A stretch of 14,528 nucleotides of DNA from the NCBI GenBank assembly GCA_964390695.1, contig CAYMKI010000074.1, positions 1-14,528 on the forward strand, given 5' to 3'. The notes beneath the pieces were generated by a model that was not told the origin of the DNA, searched no databases, and saw only the letters and a program-made list of their open reading frames with translations. Numbering within the stretch: position 1 is the stretch's first letter; each line of letters opens with the position of its first letter. Positions 14,519 through 14,528 of the stretch are shown piece by piece. Both the position numbers and the translations under genes were made by a program. Source of the DNA: CAWACC01 sp964390695. GTDB lineage: Bacteria > Chlamydiota > Chlamydiia > Chlamydiales > Parachlamydiaceae.

Positions 14519-14528
14519 TTGTTTTCAC

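Noticed and set aside
1..14528. CRISPR array, tRNA, rRNA, insertion sequence or prophage genes
   Set aside because: I found no spaced direct repeats of CRISPR type, no cloverleaf or rRNA sequence, and no transposase or integrase motif.

Overview
The window is bacterial, about 14.5 kb, and almost fully coding. It carries central-metabolism genes, an aromatic amino acid hydroxylase pair, and a complete set of structural genes for a cytoplasmic group 3b-type (sulfhydrogenase-like, NAD(P)-linked) [NiFe] hydrogenase with part of its maturation machinery. A PPR-SMR protein at the left edge and an unrecognised protein with kinase-like spacing at the right edge look like genes of a host-associated, probably protist-dwelling bacterium. 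My best guess is an environmental chlamydia (Parachlamydiales-like) or a similar intracellular Gram-negative. This is inference: the window has no rRNA or other marker that decides it.

Layout. (1) 1-557, plus strand: the 3' end of a PPR-SMR gene, cut by the window edge, with 105-nt near-identical repeats. (2) 576-633: a perfect 19-bp inverted repeat between convergent genes, probably a two-way terminator. (3) 645-4363, minus strand: a two-gene unit, ppsA (PEP synthase) followed with a 4-nt overlap by an acetyl-CoA hydrolase/CoA-transferase family gene. (4) 4364-4575: divergent intergenic region holding the promoters of both flanking units. (5) 4576-13427, plus strand: ten closely packed or overlapping reading frames in the order phhA, phhB, hydB (beta), a stand-alone cNMP-binding-fold protein, hydG (gamma), hydD (delta, small), hydA (alpha, large), maturation protease, short hypA, and hypF in two pieces. 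(6) 13446-14321, minus strand: an AT-rich gene of unknown function with a good promoter at 14356-14384. (7) 14385-14528: AT-rich sequence without a gene, with a degenerate 9-nt tandem repeat near the edge.

How the genes work together. HydD and HydA form the hydrogenase module, and HydB and HydG carry electrons through Fe-S clusters and FAD to NAD(P). The protease would trim the HydA C-terminus after nickel insertion. HypA would help deliver nickel and HypF would start cyanide-ligand synthesis. HypB, HypC, HypD and HypE are not in the window. PhhA hydroxylates phenylalanine to tyrosine with a pterin cofactor and PhhB recycles the pterin. No gap in the plus-strand run is long enough for an obvious second promoter, so the hydroxylase and hydrogenase genes may share a transcript.

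Most notable points: an in-frame TAA splits hypF exactly in the linker after its acylphosphatase domain, with otherwise intact coding on both sides; the first zinc-finger cysteine of HypF is serine; HypA lacks its zinc domain; a CRP-like sensor without a DNA-binding domain sits inside the hydrogenase operon; and the right-edge protein has kinase-like catalytic spacing.
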